In this document: positions 26,222 through 34,898 of the stretch, piece after piece
Layout: each line of letters opens with the position of its first letter
How positions within the stretch are numbered: position 1 is the first letter of the stretch
NCBI GenBank assembly: GCA_028285625.1
Contig: JANQOX010000011.1
Location: 1 to 39,143, forward strand
Reading direction: 5' to 3'
DNA length: 39,143 bases
DNA from: Myxococcota bacterium
GTDB lineage: Bacteria > Myxococcota_A > UBA9160 > UBA6930
The notes under the pieces: generated by a model
Database searches by the model: none
What the model was told of the DNA's origin: nothing
What the model saw: the letters and a program-made list of their open reading frames with translations, nothing else
Position numbers and translations under genes: made by a program

Positions 26222-27142
26222 ATGGACGGGATGCGCATCGGAATCGGCGTGGGCGACGAGGGCGGGCTCGACGCCGCGCTCGCGCGCTTCAAGCGAGCAG
26301 AGGCCGACGGCTTCGCGGCGGCGTGGACGGCCAACATCTTCGGGCTCGACGCCATGACCCTGCTGGCGCTCGCGGGACGCGAGACCAGCCGCATCGAGCT
26401 GGGCACCGCGGTGGTACCGACCTACTCGCGCCATCCGTTCTACATGGCGCAGCAGGCGCTCACCACGCAGGTCGCCACCGGCGGGCGCTTCGTCTGCGGG
26501 CTCGGCCCCAGCCACAAGATCGTGATCGAGAACATGCTCGGGCTCTCGTACGAGAAGGTCGCGCGACACGTGCGCGAGTTCGTGGGCGTGATGCGCCAGC
26601 TGCTCGACGCCGGCCAGGTGCAGTTCGAGGGCGAGACCTACAAGGTGCAGGGCGCACTGCAGATCCCGACCGATGCGCCGCCGCTTCTGATCGGCGCGCT
26701 CGGGCCCATGATGCGGCGGGTCGCCGGAGAACTCTGCGACGGCACCATCACCTGGATGACGGGCCGCCGCACCCTGGCCGAAGAGGTCGGACCTGGCGTG
26801 CGCAAGGCGGCCGAGTCGGCCGGCCGAGCCGCCCCGCGCGTGGTCGCGGGCCTGCCCATCTGCGTCACCGAAGACGCCGAGGGTGCGCGCAAGGCTGCGG
26901 ACCAGATCTTCGCCATGTACGGCACGCTGCCGTCCTACCGGGCGATGCTCGACGCCGAGGGCCTCGCGGGCCCGGGCGACATCGCGGTCGCGGGCGACGA
27001 GCAGGCCGTGGAGACCCAGCTGCGTGCGTATGCCGAGGCGGGCGTCACCGATCTGAACGCGGCGATCATGCCCTTCGGCGACGACGCCAGCGCGTCGATC
27101 GACCGCACCTGGTCTCTGCTCGCCGAGCTCGCCCGGCGCTGA
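26222..27142 (+). CDS. LLM-class (F420-dependent type) oxidoreductase
   Basis: A 306-aa TIM-barrel enzyme of the bacterial luciferase-like family. MRIGIGVGDEG, AWTANIFGLDAMTLLALAG, RIELGTAVVPTYSRHP and LGPSHKIVIENMLGLSYEKV are typical of the F420-dependent group common in actinobacteria. FMN use cannot be excluded, but the context and signature favour F420. The physiological substrate is unknown. The ATG has AGGAG six bases upstream. The TGA overlaps the probable CTG start of cbiX. Confidence 0.88.
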   Translation: MDGMRIGIGVGDEGGLDAALARFKRAEADGFAAAWTANIFGLDAMTLLALAGRETSRIELGTAVVPTYSRHPFYMAQQALTTQVATGGRFVCGLGPSHKIVIENMLGLSYEKVARHVREFVGVMRQLLDAGQVQFEGETYKVQGALQIPTDAPPLLIGALGPMMRRVAGELCDGTITWMTGRRTLAEEVGPGVRKAAESAGRAAPRVVAGLPICVTEDAEGARKAADQIFAMYGTLPSYRAMLDAEGLAGPGDIAVAGDEQAVETQLRAYAEAGVTDLNAAIMPFGDDASASIDRTWSLLAELARR

Positions 27143-27504
27143 GCGACGCCCCCGCCATCGTCCTGGTCGATCACGGCAGCCGGCAGCCCGCCGCCAATCG
27201 GGTGCTCGACGACGTGGCCGAACTGCTGCGCGCGCGGCTTCCCGGCCGAACGGTGCTCGTGGCCCACATGGAAATTGCAGAGCCCGGCCTGGCCGAGGTG
27301 ATCGCGGGGGCCTACGGCGACGGCGCGCGCCGGGTGGACGTGCTGCCTTACTTTCTGGCGCCGGGCCGGCACAGCACGGGCGACATCCCGCGCATGGCCC
27401 GCGAGGCCGAGGCGCGTCACCCGGAACTCACGGTGCGCGTGCATGCACCGCTCGGCGTCCACCCCGGGCTGGTCGACGCGCTGCTCAGCCGCCTCGACGC
27501 CTGA
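27139..27504 (+). CDS. cbiX: Sirohydrochlorin chelatase-like protein (short CbiX)
   Basis: About 121 aa, one CbiX half-domain. IVLVDHGSR contains the first metal-binding histidine and VLPYFLAPGRHSTGDIP the second. Short CbiX proteins dimerise and insert Co or Ni/Fe into sirohydrochlorin. No ATG, GTG or TTG is available upstream of the conserved DHGSR strand in this frame. The CTG at 27139, overlapping the previous TGA as CTGA, is the only sensible start. The C-terminal half of long CbiX is absent. No other cobalamin gene is in the window. Confidence 0.85.
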   Translation: MSDAPAIVLVDHGSRQPAANRVLDDVAELLRARLPGRTVLVAHMEIAEPGLAEVIAGAYGDGARRVDVLPYFLAPGRHSTGDIPRMAREAEARHPELTVRVHAPLGVHPGLVDALLSRLDA

Positions 27505-27535
27505 GCCAGAGGCGGGCCCCCGTACCCACGACCAC

Positions 27536-28333
27536 TCAACGCAGGTGCAGGTCGGTGCCATAGCGCACCAGTCCGAGCTTGCGCGCCACGGCCTGGCTTG
27601 CGCGGTTGTCGTGGGCCGTGCTGTAGAGCGGGATGCCTCCATCGGCTCGCACCGCGTTCGCGAACGCACTCACCACGCGTGCGGCGAAGCCCTGACGCCG
27701 ATGGCCGGGGGCCGTCTCGACGCCGACCTCGACCGGTCCGTCGGGCGCACGCTTGGTCGTGGCCGCGTAGGCCACCGAGACCGCCTGCCCGTCGCGAACC
27801 ACGGCGAACGCCGGCAGCCGCGCCGCGAGCTGCCCGCGCAGGCCGGGGAACGCGTCGAGCCCGGCGGCGTCGGCATCCGACGTGAGCGCCACGACCCCTT
27901 CGAAGGCAGGCAATTCGTCGGGAAATCGATAAGCCGGGCCATGCCAGACACGCCGGATGGGGGCATCGGCCTCGAGGCGAGCGCGCAGCGCGCCCAACCG
28001 GTCGGGCAGGCGATCGAGATCCGTCGGTACCGGCTCGGCGCCGGCAAGCCTCGAGAGCGCTCGTGCCGTGGCCGGCGGCAGGTCGCTGCGCAGTCTCCAG
28101 AGACTTCCGTGAAGCGTCAGGCCCAGGAACAGGCGTGGCGCCTCGGGGTCGCCGCCGGCCGGTTCGTTGGCCCGGGTGAGCCGGCCGTTCTCATCGGCCT
28201 CGTAGAGGGCTCGACACTGGAGTGCCATCCACTCGAGGTCACTTGCAGGGCGCGCAGGCGGGGCGGGCACACCGTCGACTCGAGGGGCGGGCGCACCGTC
28301 GACACGCTGGGCGGGGTCTCCGCCCTGGCTCAC
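27536..28333 (-). CDS. GNAT-family acetyltransferase (FR47-like) with long N-terminal part
   Basis: A 265-aa protein. The C-terminal GNAT domain has VEVGVETAPGHRRQGFAARVVSAF (acetyl-CoA loop) and a final HDNRASQAVARKLGLVRYGTDLHL. The N-terminal 150 residues contain a repeat of the APxPRVDG kind at the start and a region with no clear family. Substrate unknown. The GTG start overlaps the TGA of the small membrane protein upstream, indicating coupling. It converges on cbiX with 31 bp between. Confidence 0.83.
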   Translation of the reverse strand: MSQGGDPAQRVDGAPAPRVDGVPAPPARPASDLEWMALQCRALYEADENGRLTRANEPAGGDPEAPRLFLGLTLHGSLWRLRSDLPPATARALSRLAGAEPVPTDLDRLPDRLGALRARLEADAPIRRVWHGPAYRFPDELPAFEGVVALTSDADAAGLDAFPGLRGQLAARLPAFAVVRDGQAVSVAYAATTKRAPDGPVEVGVETAPGHRRQGFAARVVSAFANAVRADGGIPLYSTAHDNRASQAVARKLGLVRYGTDLHLR

Positions 28334-28602
28334 GACCCGTGCCGGCGCTCGTGGAGACTCCAGTTGGCGTTGGCCGCGAGCGAGCCGCTCAGCGTGAAGA
28401 CGCCCACGGCCAGCGCCACCCGGCCTGCGAAGGCCACGTCCTGCAGCGCCTCTGGGAACGTGCCGCCCAGGTAGAGCTCGATCACCACGGCCGTGATCAG
28501 CCCGAGCGGAAGGCCGCGGCCGAGAAAGCCGTGCCGGAGCAGGAAAGACATGCGGCCCTTCTCACGCTGGCGGGCCCACTCGTCGGGCTTGTACGCCTTC
28601 AC
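28330..28602 (-). CDS. Small two-helix membrane protein
   Basis: A 90-aa protein with a charged N-terminus (KAYKPDEWARQREKG) and two hydrophobic stretches at about 32-46 and 58-77. No family recognised. The GTG start and the GTGA overlap with the GNAT gene support expression as one unit. It is divergent from the MFS gene, 73 bp apart. Confidence 0.68.
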   Translation of the reverse strand: MKAYKPDEWARQREKGRMSFLLRHGFLGRGLPLGLITAVVIELYLGGTFPEALQDVAFAGRVALAVGVFTLSGSLAANANWSLHERRHGS

Positions 28603-28675
28603 GCGGCCCTGCGAAGCATCGGGTTCATGGGGCGAAGATGGCGCGAGGTCGGCCGCGTGTCATCCTGCGCATCCC

Positions 28676-29914
28676 ATGTCCGCAGACAGTGCCTTCACGA
28701 GCGTCCGGCAGAACCGGCCCCTCGCGGGCTTCTGGTTCCTGTACATGGGCGGCCTCGGGCTCGTATTCCCGTACCAGAGCCTCTACTTCCACGAGAACGC
28801 CGCGCTCGAGGGCGCGCAGCTCGGCCTGGTGCTCGCCATGCGCCCGCTCATGGGCATGCTCTTCCAGCCGGTTTTCGGGCAGATCGCCGATCGCTCGGGC
28901 AACCGCGCGGGCGTGCTCGCCTGGATCGCCCTCGGCGGAGGCGTGGGCTACGCGCTGGTGCCCTTCGCCGGCAGCTTCGCGAGCCTGCTCGCCGCCGTGG
29001 CGGTGGCGTCGCTCTTCAGCACGACGGTGCTGCCCATGGCGACGTCCGTGACCATGGCCGCCATCGGCCGGGACGCCACCCGGTCGTTCGGACCCATCCG
29101 CGTGTTCGGAACCGTGGGCTTCCTGGTGCTGGTGGTGGCGTTTCCCTTCGTGCTCGACCTCGTGCAGCAGGCACGCGGGCTCGAGACCACGCCGGGCGGC
29201 CCCACGGAGCCGGGGCTCGAGCTGATCTTCTGGATGGCCGGCGGCTTCTCGGTGCTCGCGGGGCTGTGCATCGTGCGCATGAAGCCTCGGGGCGAGATGT
29301 CGCTGCGCGCGTCGCGTGGCGACCTTCGCATGCTGCTGCGCCACGGGCCCTTCCTGCGGCTGCTGGTGTTCGCCTCGCTCGCCTACTTCCTGCTGCACGC
29401 GCCAATCAACCTGTTCCCCATCCTGGTCACCGAGCGCGGGGGCAGCCTCGATACCGTCTCCAAGCTGTGGATCCCGATGATCGCCCTCGAGATCCCGCTG
29501 ATCGTCTACTCGGGTGCGACCCTGGAACGCTTCGGCGCGCGTGGGCTGCTGGCGATCGGCGTCGCCGCCGACGGGCTGCGCTGGGTGCTGTCGGTGCTCG
29601 CCCCCGAGCTGTGGATGCTCTACGGCCTGCAGATGCTGCACGGCGTGGTGGTGGCCGGCCTGGTGGTGGGCGTACAGCTCTACGTCGAGGTGGTGGTGCC
29701 CGAGCGGCTGCGCTCCACCGGGCAGACCGTGGTGGGCATGATCGGCGTGAGCCTGGCGAGCGTGCTCTCGGCGGGCGCCGGGGGCCTGCTGATGGAGCAC
29801 GTGGGGCCGATGTCGCCCTTCCTGTGGGGCGGCCTCGGCGCGATCGGCCTGGCCGCGCTCACCCCCGTGCTGCTGCCGCGCCCATCGCGCCCGGTCGAAG
29901 CCGGCGCGGGCTAG
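28676..29914 (+). CDS. MFS transporter
   Basis: A 412-aa major facilitator superfamily protein with about 12 membrane helices. The loop between helices 2 and 3 has GQIADRSGNRAG, the MFS signature motif A. A second half starts near 215 (LRMLLRHGPFLRLLVF). The nearest look is to MFS_1-like/sugar- or nucleoside-proton symporters. Substrate unknown. No Shine-Dalgarno is evident before the ATG. Its TAG shares CTAG with the stop of the convergent decarboxylase. Confidence 0.88.
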   Translation: MSADSAFTSVRQNRPLAGFWFLYMGGLGLVFPYQSLYFHENAALEGAQLGLVLAMRPLMGMLFQPVFGQIADRSGNRAGVLAWIALGGGVGYALVPFAGSFASLLAAVAVASLFSTTVLPMATSVTMAAIGRDATRSFGPIRVFGTVGFLVLVVAFPFVLDLVQQARGLETTPGGPTEPGLELIFWMAGGFSVLAGLCIVRMKPRGEMSLRASRGDLRMLLRHGPFLRLLVFASLAYFLLHAPINLFPILVTERGGSLDTVSKLWIPMIALEIPLIVYSGATLERFGARGLLAIGVAADGLRWVLSVLAPELWMLYGLQMLHGVVVAGLVVGVQLYVEVVVPERLRSTGQTVVGMIGVSLASVLSAGAGGLLMEHVGPMSPFLWGGLGAIGLAALTPVLLPRPSRPVEAGAG

Positions 29915-31560
29915 CCACCCTTGCGCGCGCTGGCCTGGATGTAGCGACGTGAGATGGGCGACAGGTCGTCCTTGGGCACGCGGCACTCGATCAGCACGAA
30001 GTCGCGCACCTCGTGCGCCGCGCGCAGCGCCTCGCGAAGCTCGCCCGGCGTCTCGGCCAGCATGCCCACGCCCCCCCACCCCTGGGCCATGTCGGCATAG
30101 GGCCAGTTCGGCAGGTCGAGCAGCGTCTCGTCGGGCGTGACGGGACGGAAGATTCCCCAGCCGCCGTTGTTCACGAGCACGACGATCGGCGAGAGCCCCA
30201 GCCGCGGCGCATGGGCGATCTCGCTGCCGGTCATCTGGAACGCGCCGTCCCCGCAGAGCACCAGCGGGCGCTTGCCCGTGCCGATCTGCGCACCCATGGA
30301 CGCGGGCACGCCGAAGCCCATGGACGCGTAGTAGCCCTGGGCGAGGTAGAGCCCCCCGCGCAGCCGCGCCTCGAGCCCGCCGAACAGCAGGTCGCCGCTC
30401 TCGGCCACCACGTGGTGCCCGGGACGATCCTCGAGAAAGGCGTTCACTTCGAGGAGCACGTCCGTCACGCGCAGCGGCCGGTCGGTCCGTCTGGGCGGCT
30501 TCGGCAGGTTGTCGTGGTAGACCACCCGCTGGCCGAAGCCCGGCAGCTTCTCTCGGGTAAGCCCGCGCACGAAGTCGCGCAGGGCCACCTCGGTGTAGGT
30601 GTGGAACGACACGTTCACGCGGCCATCCACCGCCCACACCGAGCGGTCACGCGACACCTGGGGCCGCGCCGCGCCGAGGTTCAGGTCGGTGAGCTGCGTG
30701 CCCAGCGCAATCACCAGGTCGCTCTTGCGCACGGTCTCCTGGATCGGCTTCGGGCTGAAGGGGCCGATGTGGATGCCGTGGTGCAGCGGGTGGTCCATGG
30801 GGAAGACCCCCTTCGCCAGCGCCGTCGTGGCCACCCCCACACCCAGGCTCTCGGCCAGGCGCACCAGGTCGCGCTCGGCGCCCGCCCGGAAGAGCTCGAC
30901 CCCTCCGATCAACAGCGGGCGCTTGGCGGCGCGCAGCCGCGCCGCCGTGTCGGCCACCGCCTCGCGCAGCTTGCGCGCATCGGATCGCGGCCTGGGGAAG
31001 CTGCCGTCCCAGTCCTGGATGTCCTTCGGCACCGGGATCACGACGTCCACCATGTCGCGGTGGATCTCGAGGTAGCCCGGCCGCGACTCGTCCCGGATGC
31101 GGTGCACCGCCTCGTGGATCTGGCGGGCCAGCAACTCGGGATGCCGCAGGATCTGCGCGGTGCAGGTGACCTCGGCCATCACGCGCAGCTGACTCTCCAC
31201 GTCCTTCACCTGGTGGTGGATGCTCGAGACCTCCTGCTCGGCCTCACCGGGACCGCCCGAGACCACCAGCAGGGGCACCTTCTCGGCGTAGGCGCCGGCC
31301 ACCGGGTTCACCACGTTGTTGCCGCCGGCGCCGTAGGTGACGCAGACCACGCCGATCCGGCGCGTGCTGCGCGCGTAGCCGTCGGCGGCGAAGCCCACCG
31401 AAGGCTCGTGGCTGAAGGTCACCACCTTCATGCCGCGGTCGCGGCCGAAGCGGTGGAAGAGCGAGAGCACCAGGTCGCCGGGCAGGCCGAAGACGTGGTC
31501 GACACCCGCCCGGTTCAGGTAGGAGACGAGAAAGTCGCCGAGCTTCATGCGCGGCTTCAT
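29911..31560 (-). CDS. ThDP-dependent 2-keto-acid decarboxylase (PDC/IPDC-like)
   Basis: A 549-aa thiamine-diphosphate enzyme. The Pyr domain has the activating glutamate E52 in FSHEPSVGFAADGYA. H115-H116 is the histidine pair that pyruvate and indolepyruvate decarboxylases have and acetolactate synthases lack. The PP domain has the GDG...NN motif (LCGDGAFQMTGSEIAH...VLVNNGG). It likely decarboxylates a branched or aromatic keto acid to an aldehyde. The class IV aminotransferase and the thiC riboswitch in the window are only loosely related. The ATG at 31560 is chosen; a GTG at 31620 would overlap the NUDIX gene. Convergent with MFS, sharing CTAG. Confidence 0.88.
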   Translation of the reverse strand: MKPRMKLGDFLVSYLNRAGVDHVFGLPGDLVLSLFHRFGRDRGMKVVTFSHEPSVGFAADGYARSTRRIGVVCVTYGAGGNNVVNPVAGAYAEKVPLLVVSGGPGEAEQEVSSIHHQVKDVESQLRVMAEVTCTAQILRHPELLARQIHEAVHRIRDESRPGYLEIHRDMVDVVIPVPKDIQDWDGSFPRPRSDARKLREAVADTAARLRAAKRPLLIGGVELFRAGAERDLVRLAESLGVGVATTALAKGVFPMDHPLHHGIHIGPFSPKPIQETVRKSDLVIALGTQLTDLNLGAARPQVSRDRSVWAVDGRVNVSFHTYTEVALRDFVRGLTREKLPGFGQRVVYHDNLPKPPRRTDRPLRVTDVLLEVNAFLEDRPGHHVVAESGDLLFGGLEARLRGGLYLAQGYYASMGFGVPASMGAQIGTGKRPLVLCGDGAFQMTGSEIAHAPRLGLSPIVVLVNNGGWGIFRPVTPDETLLDLPNWPYADMAQGWGGVGMLAETPGELREALRAAHEVRDFVLIECRVPKDDLSPISRRYIQASARKGG

Positions 31561-31597
31561 GGCGAAGCTGCCGCGACCCGCGGGCCCGCGCTTGCGC

Positions 31598-32161
31598 TCA
31601 GCCAAGGGCCACCTCGCCACGGCGGTGCAGGTGCCACCAGTAGAAGGCGGCCACCACCAGGGCGTGGTCGATCTCGCCCCGCCGTACCCGCTCGGGGATC
31701 TCGGCCTCGGGAACGCACTCCACGGCGGTCTCCTCCTGCCCCACGTTGTCGACCTCGCCCACGCGCACCACGCCGGGCGCGAGGAACGTGTGCACCCGGT
31801 TCGTAAAGAGGGCCGGGTTCGGGTTGAGCGCGCCCAGGTCGATCAGCCCACCCGCGCGGTAGCCGGTCTCTTCGAGCAGCTCGCGGGCGGCCGCCTGCTC
31901 GGGCTGCTCGCCCGAGTCGACGATGCCGCCAGGGATCTCGAGGGTCTCGGCCCGCACGCCGTGGCGCCACTGGCGCACCATCACCACCTCGCCCGCCTCG
32001 GTGATGGGCACCACGTTCACCCAGGGGTCGGCGTGGATCCGGTAGAAGGGATGGAGGTCGCCCGACAGCGGGCTGCGCGTCAGTGCCCGGCTCACCGAGA
32101 AGACGGCGCAATCCTGGAGCTCTTCGGTCTCGAGCACTTCCCAGGGCCGGAGCCGCCGCAT
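31598..32161 (-). CDS. NUDIX hydrolase (ADP-ribose pyrophosphatase-like)
   Basis: A 187-aa NUDIX protein. The NUDIX box G-x5-E-x7-REL-x-EE-x-GY is complete in GGIVDSGEQPEQAAARELLEETGYRAG. The N-terminal beta domain and VVMVRQWRHGVRAETLEIPGG resemble ADP-ribose pyrophosphatases, which hydrolyse ADP-ribose to AMP and ribose phosphate. The ATG at 32161 opens with RRLRPWEV. The ThDP enzyme lies 37 bp downstream on the same strand. Confidence 0.9.
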   Translation of the reverse strand: MRRLRPWEVLETEELQDCAVFSVSRALTRSPLSGDLHPFYRIHADPWVNVVPITEAGEVVMVRQWRHGVRAETLEIPGGIVDSGEQPEQAAARELLEETGYRAGGLIDLGALNPNPALFTNRVHTFLAPGVVRVGEVDNVGQEETAVECVPEAEIPERVRRGEIDHALVVAAFYWWHLHRRGEVALG

Positions 32162-32207
32162 CGAGATCAGGTTAGCACCGCGGGGTAGACCAGAGCCCCC
32201 GTGCGCG

Positions 32208-32226
32208 GCTCGCACGAGGTGCGAGC
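32208..32226. promoter_or_regulatory. 19-bp dyad between NUDIX and ClC genes
   Basis: gctcgcac-gag-gtgcgagc is a perfect 8-bp inverted repeat with a 3-base centre in the 145-bp divergent gap. It is 47 bp upstream of the NUDIX start and about 80 bp upstream of the ClC start. It may be an operator or an mRNA hairpin. Confidence 0.4.
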
Positions 32227-32306
32227 GTTACATCGCGCGACCCTTCGAGTAGGATGCCGCGGGCCGGCGCGTGCGAGGGGATCGGGGCCGGCAGGAGCGA
32301 GGCGAC

Positions 32307-34382
32307 TTGGATTCGGGGCTCCCTACCACGCTCCAATGGCGACGCGGCGGCCACCTGTTCACGGTGGGCGTGGCGATCGCGTGTGGGCTGGCGGGCGCGG
32401 CCGGCGCGGTGGTGTTCCGCCTGCTGATCCGGTTGTTCACGGGCCTGTTCTTCGAGGGTGCCGACGGCGTCGAGGCCGTCCTCGAAGAGGGGCTGCTGGC
32501 CGAGGCCGGCGACCCGGTCGCGGCCGCCGAGGCCGCGACCTGGCAACGCATCATCTGGGTGCCGGCGCTGGGCGGCCTGATCGTGGGCCCGCTGGTCTGG
32601 TTCTTCGCGCGGGAGGCCAAGGGCCACGGCGTGCCCGAGGTGATGGAGGCGGTGGCCCTGCGTGGCGGCATCATGCGGCCGCGGATCGTGGCCATCAAGA
32701 CGCTCGCCTCGGCGATCACCATCGGCTCGGGCGGATCGGTGGGCCGCGAGGGCCCCATCGTCCAGATCGGCTCGGCCATCGGGTCGATGATCGGCCAGGC
32801 GCTTCGCGTCCCACCGCGCCAGCTTCGCACCATCGTCGGCTGCGGCGCCGCCGCCGGCATCAGCGCCACGTTCAACGCGCCCATCGCGGGCGCGCTGTTC
32901 GCGGTGGAGGTGATCGTCGGCGACTTCGCCGTCACCCAGTTCAGCCCCATCGTGATCTCGGCCGTGGTGGCGACCGTGGTCTCGCGCTGGGCGCTCGGCA
33001 ACCACCCCGCCTTCGAGGTGCCCGAGTTCGAGCTGGGCGGGCCGCTCGAGATCTTCCCGTTCATGACGGTGGGGCTGCTGGCCGGGCTGGTGGGCACGGG
33101 TTTCGTGCGGGTGCTCTACAAGACCGAGGACGGCTTCGCGCGCATCCCCATGCCCGAGTGGTCCAAGGCCGCACTCGGCGGCCTCATGATCGGCACGATC
33201 GGCCTGGCCTTTCCCGAGATCTTCGGCGTGGGCTACAGCGCCATCACCGATGCGCTCCACGGCAACCTGCCCCTGTACCTGCTGGGCGTGCTGCTGCTGG
33301 TCAAGATGCTGGCCACGTCGATCACCATCGGCTCCGGCGGCTCCGGGGGCGTGTTCGCGCCGTCGCTCTTCCTGGGCGCCATGACCGGCGGGTTCTTCGG
33401 CACCCTCATGACCCAGTGGTTCCCGGGCGCATCGTCCAGCAGCGGGGCCTACGCCCTGGTCACCATGGGCGCCATGGTCGCGGCCACCACCCACGCTCCA
33501 CTCTCGGCCATCATCATCATCTTCGAGCTCACCCAGCACATCGAGATCATCCCGCCCGTGATGGCCGCCTGCGTCGTGAGCAGCCTGCTGGCCATGCTGC
33601 TCTCGAAGGACTCGATCTACACCATGAAGCTCAAGCGGCGCGGGGTCGACCTGCACCGTGAAGACGACCCGAACGTGCTCAAGAGCATGTACGTCCACGA
33701 GATCGTCGACCGCGAGCCTGGCGTCGTGCGGGCGGCAGCGGGCATCGACGAGGTGATCCGCCTGCTGGTGGACGGCGACCACACCGAGATCTTCGTGGTG
33801 AACGAGGCCGAAGAGCTGGTGGGCGTGATCCACCTGCTCGAGCTGCGACGCATCCTGCTCGAGCGCGACGAGCTGATCGGCGTAGTGGTGGCGGGCGACC
33901 TGCTCGAGCCGAGAAGCCCGTCGGTGCACGAGGACGACGACCTCGACGTGGCCATGCAGCTCTTCGGCGAGGGCGCCCACGAAGAGATCGCCGTGGTCGA
34001 CCGGGAGCACCCCCGCAAGCTGGTGGGAAGCCTCCACAAGCGCGACGTGCTCTCGGCCTACAACCAGGAGGTGATGCGCCGCGACCTGGCGGGCGGCGTG
34101 CAGACCTCGGTGGCCGTCGTGGACCGCGTGCACCAGGTGGCGCTCGGCGGCGGGTACGTCGTGCAGGAGGTCGAGGCCCCGCGGCGCTTCCACGGCAGGA
34201 GCCTGCGCGACATCGACCTGCGCCACTCGACCGGGGTGCAGGTGATCCTGCTTCGCAGGCCGCCCCGGGGCGACAGCGGCCCCGAGATCCGTGTGCCGGG
34301 CCCGGACGACCACCTGGACGCGGGTGACAAGATGGTCGTGGCCGGCGACAAGGAAGCGGTGGACCGGCTGGCCAGCCTCTAG
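32307..34382 (+). CDS. ClC-family chloride transporter fused to CBS pair and TrkA_C
   Basis: About 691 aa. The ClC membrane domain (about 15-450) has GSGGSVGREGPIVQIGS with the gating glutamate E148, and a second pore motif GSGGSGGVFAPSLFLGAM. Two CBS domains follow (about 455-590), then a TrkA_C/RCK_C domain (about 600-691). At the inner proton site NAPIAGALFAVEVIVG has E201-V202, where CLC-ec1 has E-E, so the usual proton glutamate is replaced by valine as in many channel-type ClCs. An acidic insertion lies at about 49-80. I chose the TTG at 32307 because AGGAG lies nine bases upstream; a GTG at 32271 is in frame. Confidence 0.93.
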   Translation: MDSGLPTTLQWRRGGHLFTVGVAIACGLAGAAGAVVFRLLIRLFTGLFFEGADGVEAVLEEGLLAEAGDPVAAAEAATWQRIIWVPALGGLIVGPLVWFFAREAKGHGVPEVMEAVALRGGIMRPRIVAIKTLASAITIGSGGSVGREGPIVQIGSAIGSMIGQALRVPPRQLRTIVGCGAAAGISATFNAPIAGALFAVEVIVGDFAVTQFSPIVISAVVATVVSRWALGNHPAFEVPEFELGGPLEIFPFMTVGLLAGLVGTGFVRVLYKTEDGFARIPMPEWSKAALGGLMIGTIGLAFPEIFGVGYSAITDALHGNLPLYLLGVLLLVKMLATSITIGSGGSGGVFAPSLFLGAMTGGFFGTLMTQWFPGASSSSGAYALVTMGAMVAATTHAPLSAIIIIFELTQHIEIIPPVMAACVVSSLLAMLLSKDSIYTMKLKRRGVDLHREDDPNVLKSMYVHEIVDREPGVVRAAAGIDEVIRLLVDGDHTEIFVVNEAEELVGVIHLLELRRILLERDELIGVVVAGDLLEPRSPSVHEDDDLDVAMQLFGEGAHEEIAVVDREHPRKLVGSLHKRDVLSAYNQEVMRRDLAGGVQTSVAVVDRVHQVALGGGYVVQEVEAPRRFHGRSLRDIDLRHSTGVQVILLRRPPRGDSGPEIRVPGPDDHLDAGDKMVVAGDKEAVDRLASL

Positions 34383-34439
34383 TTCGTCGCGAGGCGACCT
34401 GGCCGATCTGGCGTACCCTGCCCGGTCTCGGGAGGACGC

Positions 34440-34898
34440 ATGAGTTTCGGCATCGTCGAGCGCTGGTCGAAGAAGGTCCAAAGGCTGCGGGGGCGCGGGT
34501 TCCTCGATTCCGCCATGGCCGCGGCGGCACTCGTCGCCACCGCCGATCGCGACGTGCGGCTCTCGGAGCAGCTCGCCCTCGACGAGCTGCTCGGGCGGCT
34601 CGACGCCCTGCGCCTGCACGACGCGAAGACGGGCGTCGAGATCCACCGACGCTATGCCGAGGGCATCGGCGCCGACCCGAAGGCGGGTGCCGCCAGCGCC
34701 ATGGCGTCGGTCGCCAAGATGGCGGGCAAGGCCGACGAGGCGATGACGGTGCTCTACGTCGCCGGGGCCATCGCCCGGGCCGACGGCGACCTGTCCGACC
34801 CCGAGCAGCGCGTGCTGGCCGACATCGCCGAGGCCCTCGACGTCTCGTTCGACGACTCGGTCGCCGAGATCTGGACGCCGGAGATCACCGAGGCATGA
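34440..34898 (+). CDS. TerB-like (tellurite-resistance family) protein
   Basis: A 152-aa helical protein. Two similar helical repeats, AAALVATADRDVRLSEQLALDELL and VLYVAGAIARADGDLSDPEQRVL, match the TerB/DjlA-N fold with acidic metal-binding loops. TerB proteins are linked to stress sensing at membranes; actual tellurite resistance is not implied. The ATG has GGAGG six bases upstream. Its TGA overlaps the esterase ATG, so the two are coupled. Confidence 0.8.
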   Translation: MSFGIVERWSKKVQRLRGRGFLDSAMAAAALVATADRDVRLSEQLALDELLGRLDALRLHDAKTGVEIHRRYAEGIGADPKAGAASAMASVAKMAGKADEAMTVLYVAGAIARADGDLSDPEQRVLADIAEALDVSFDDSVAEIWTPEITEA

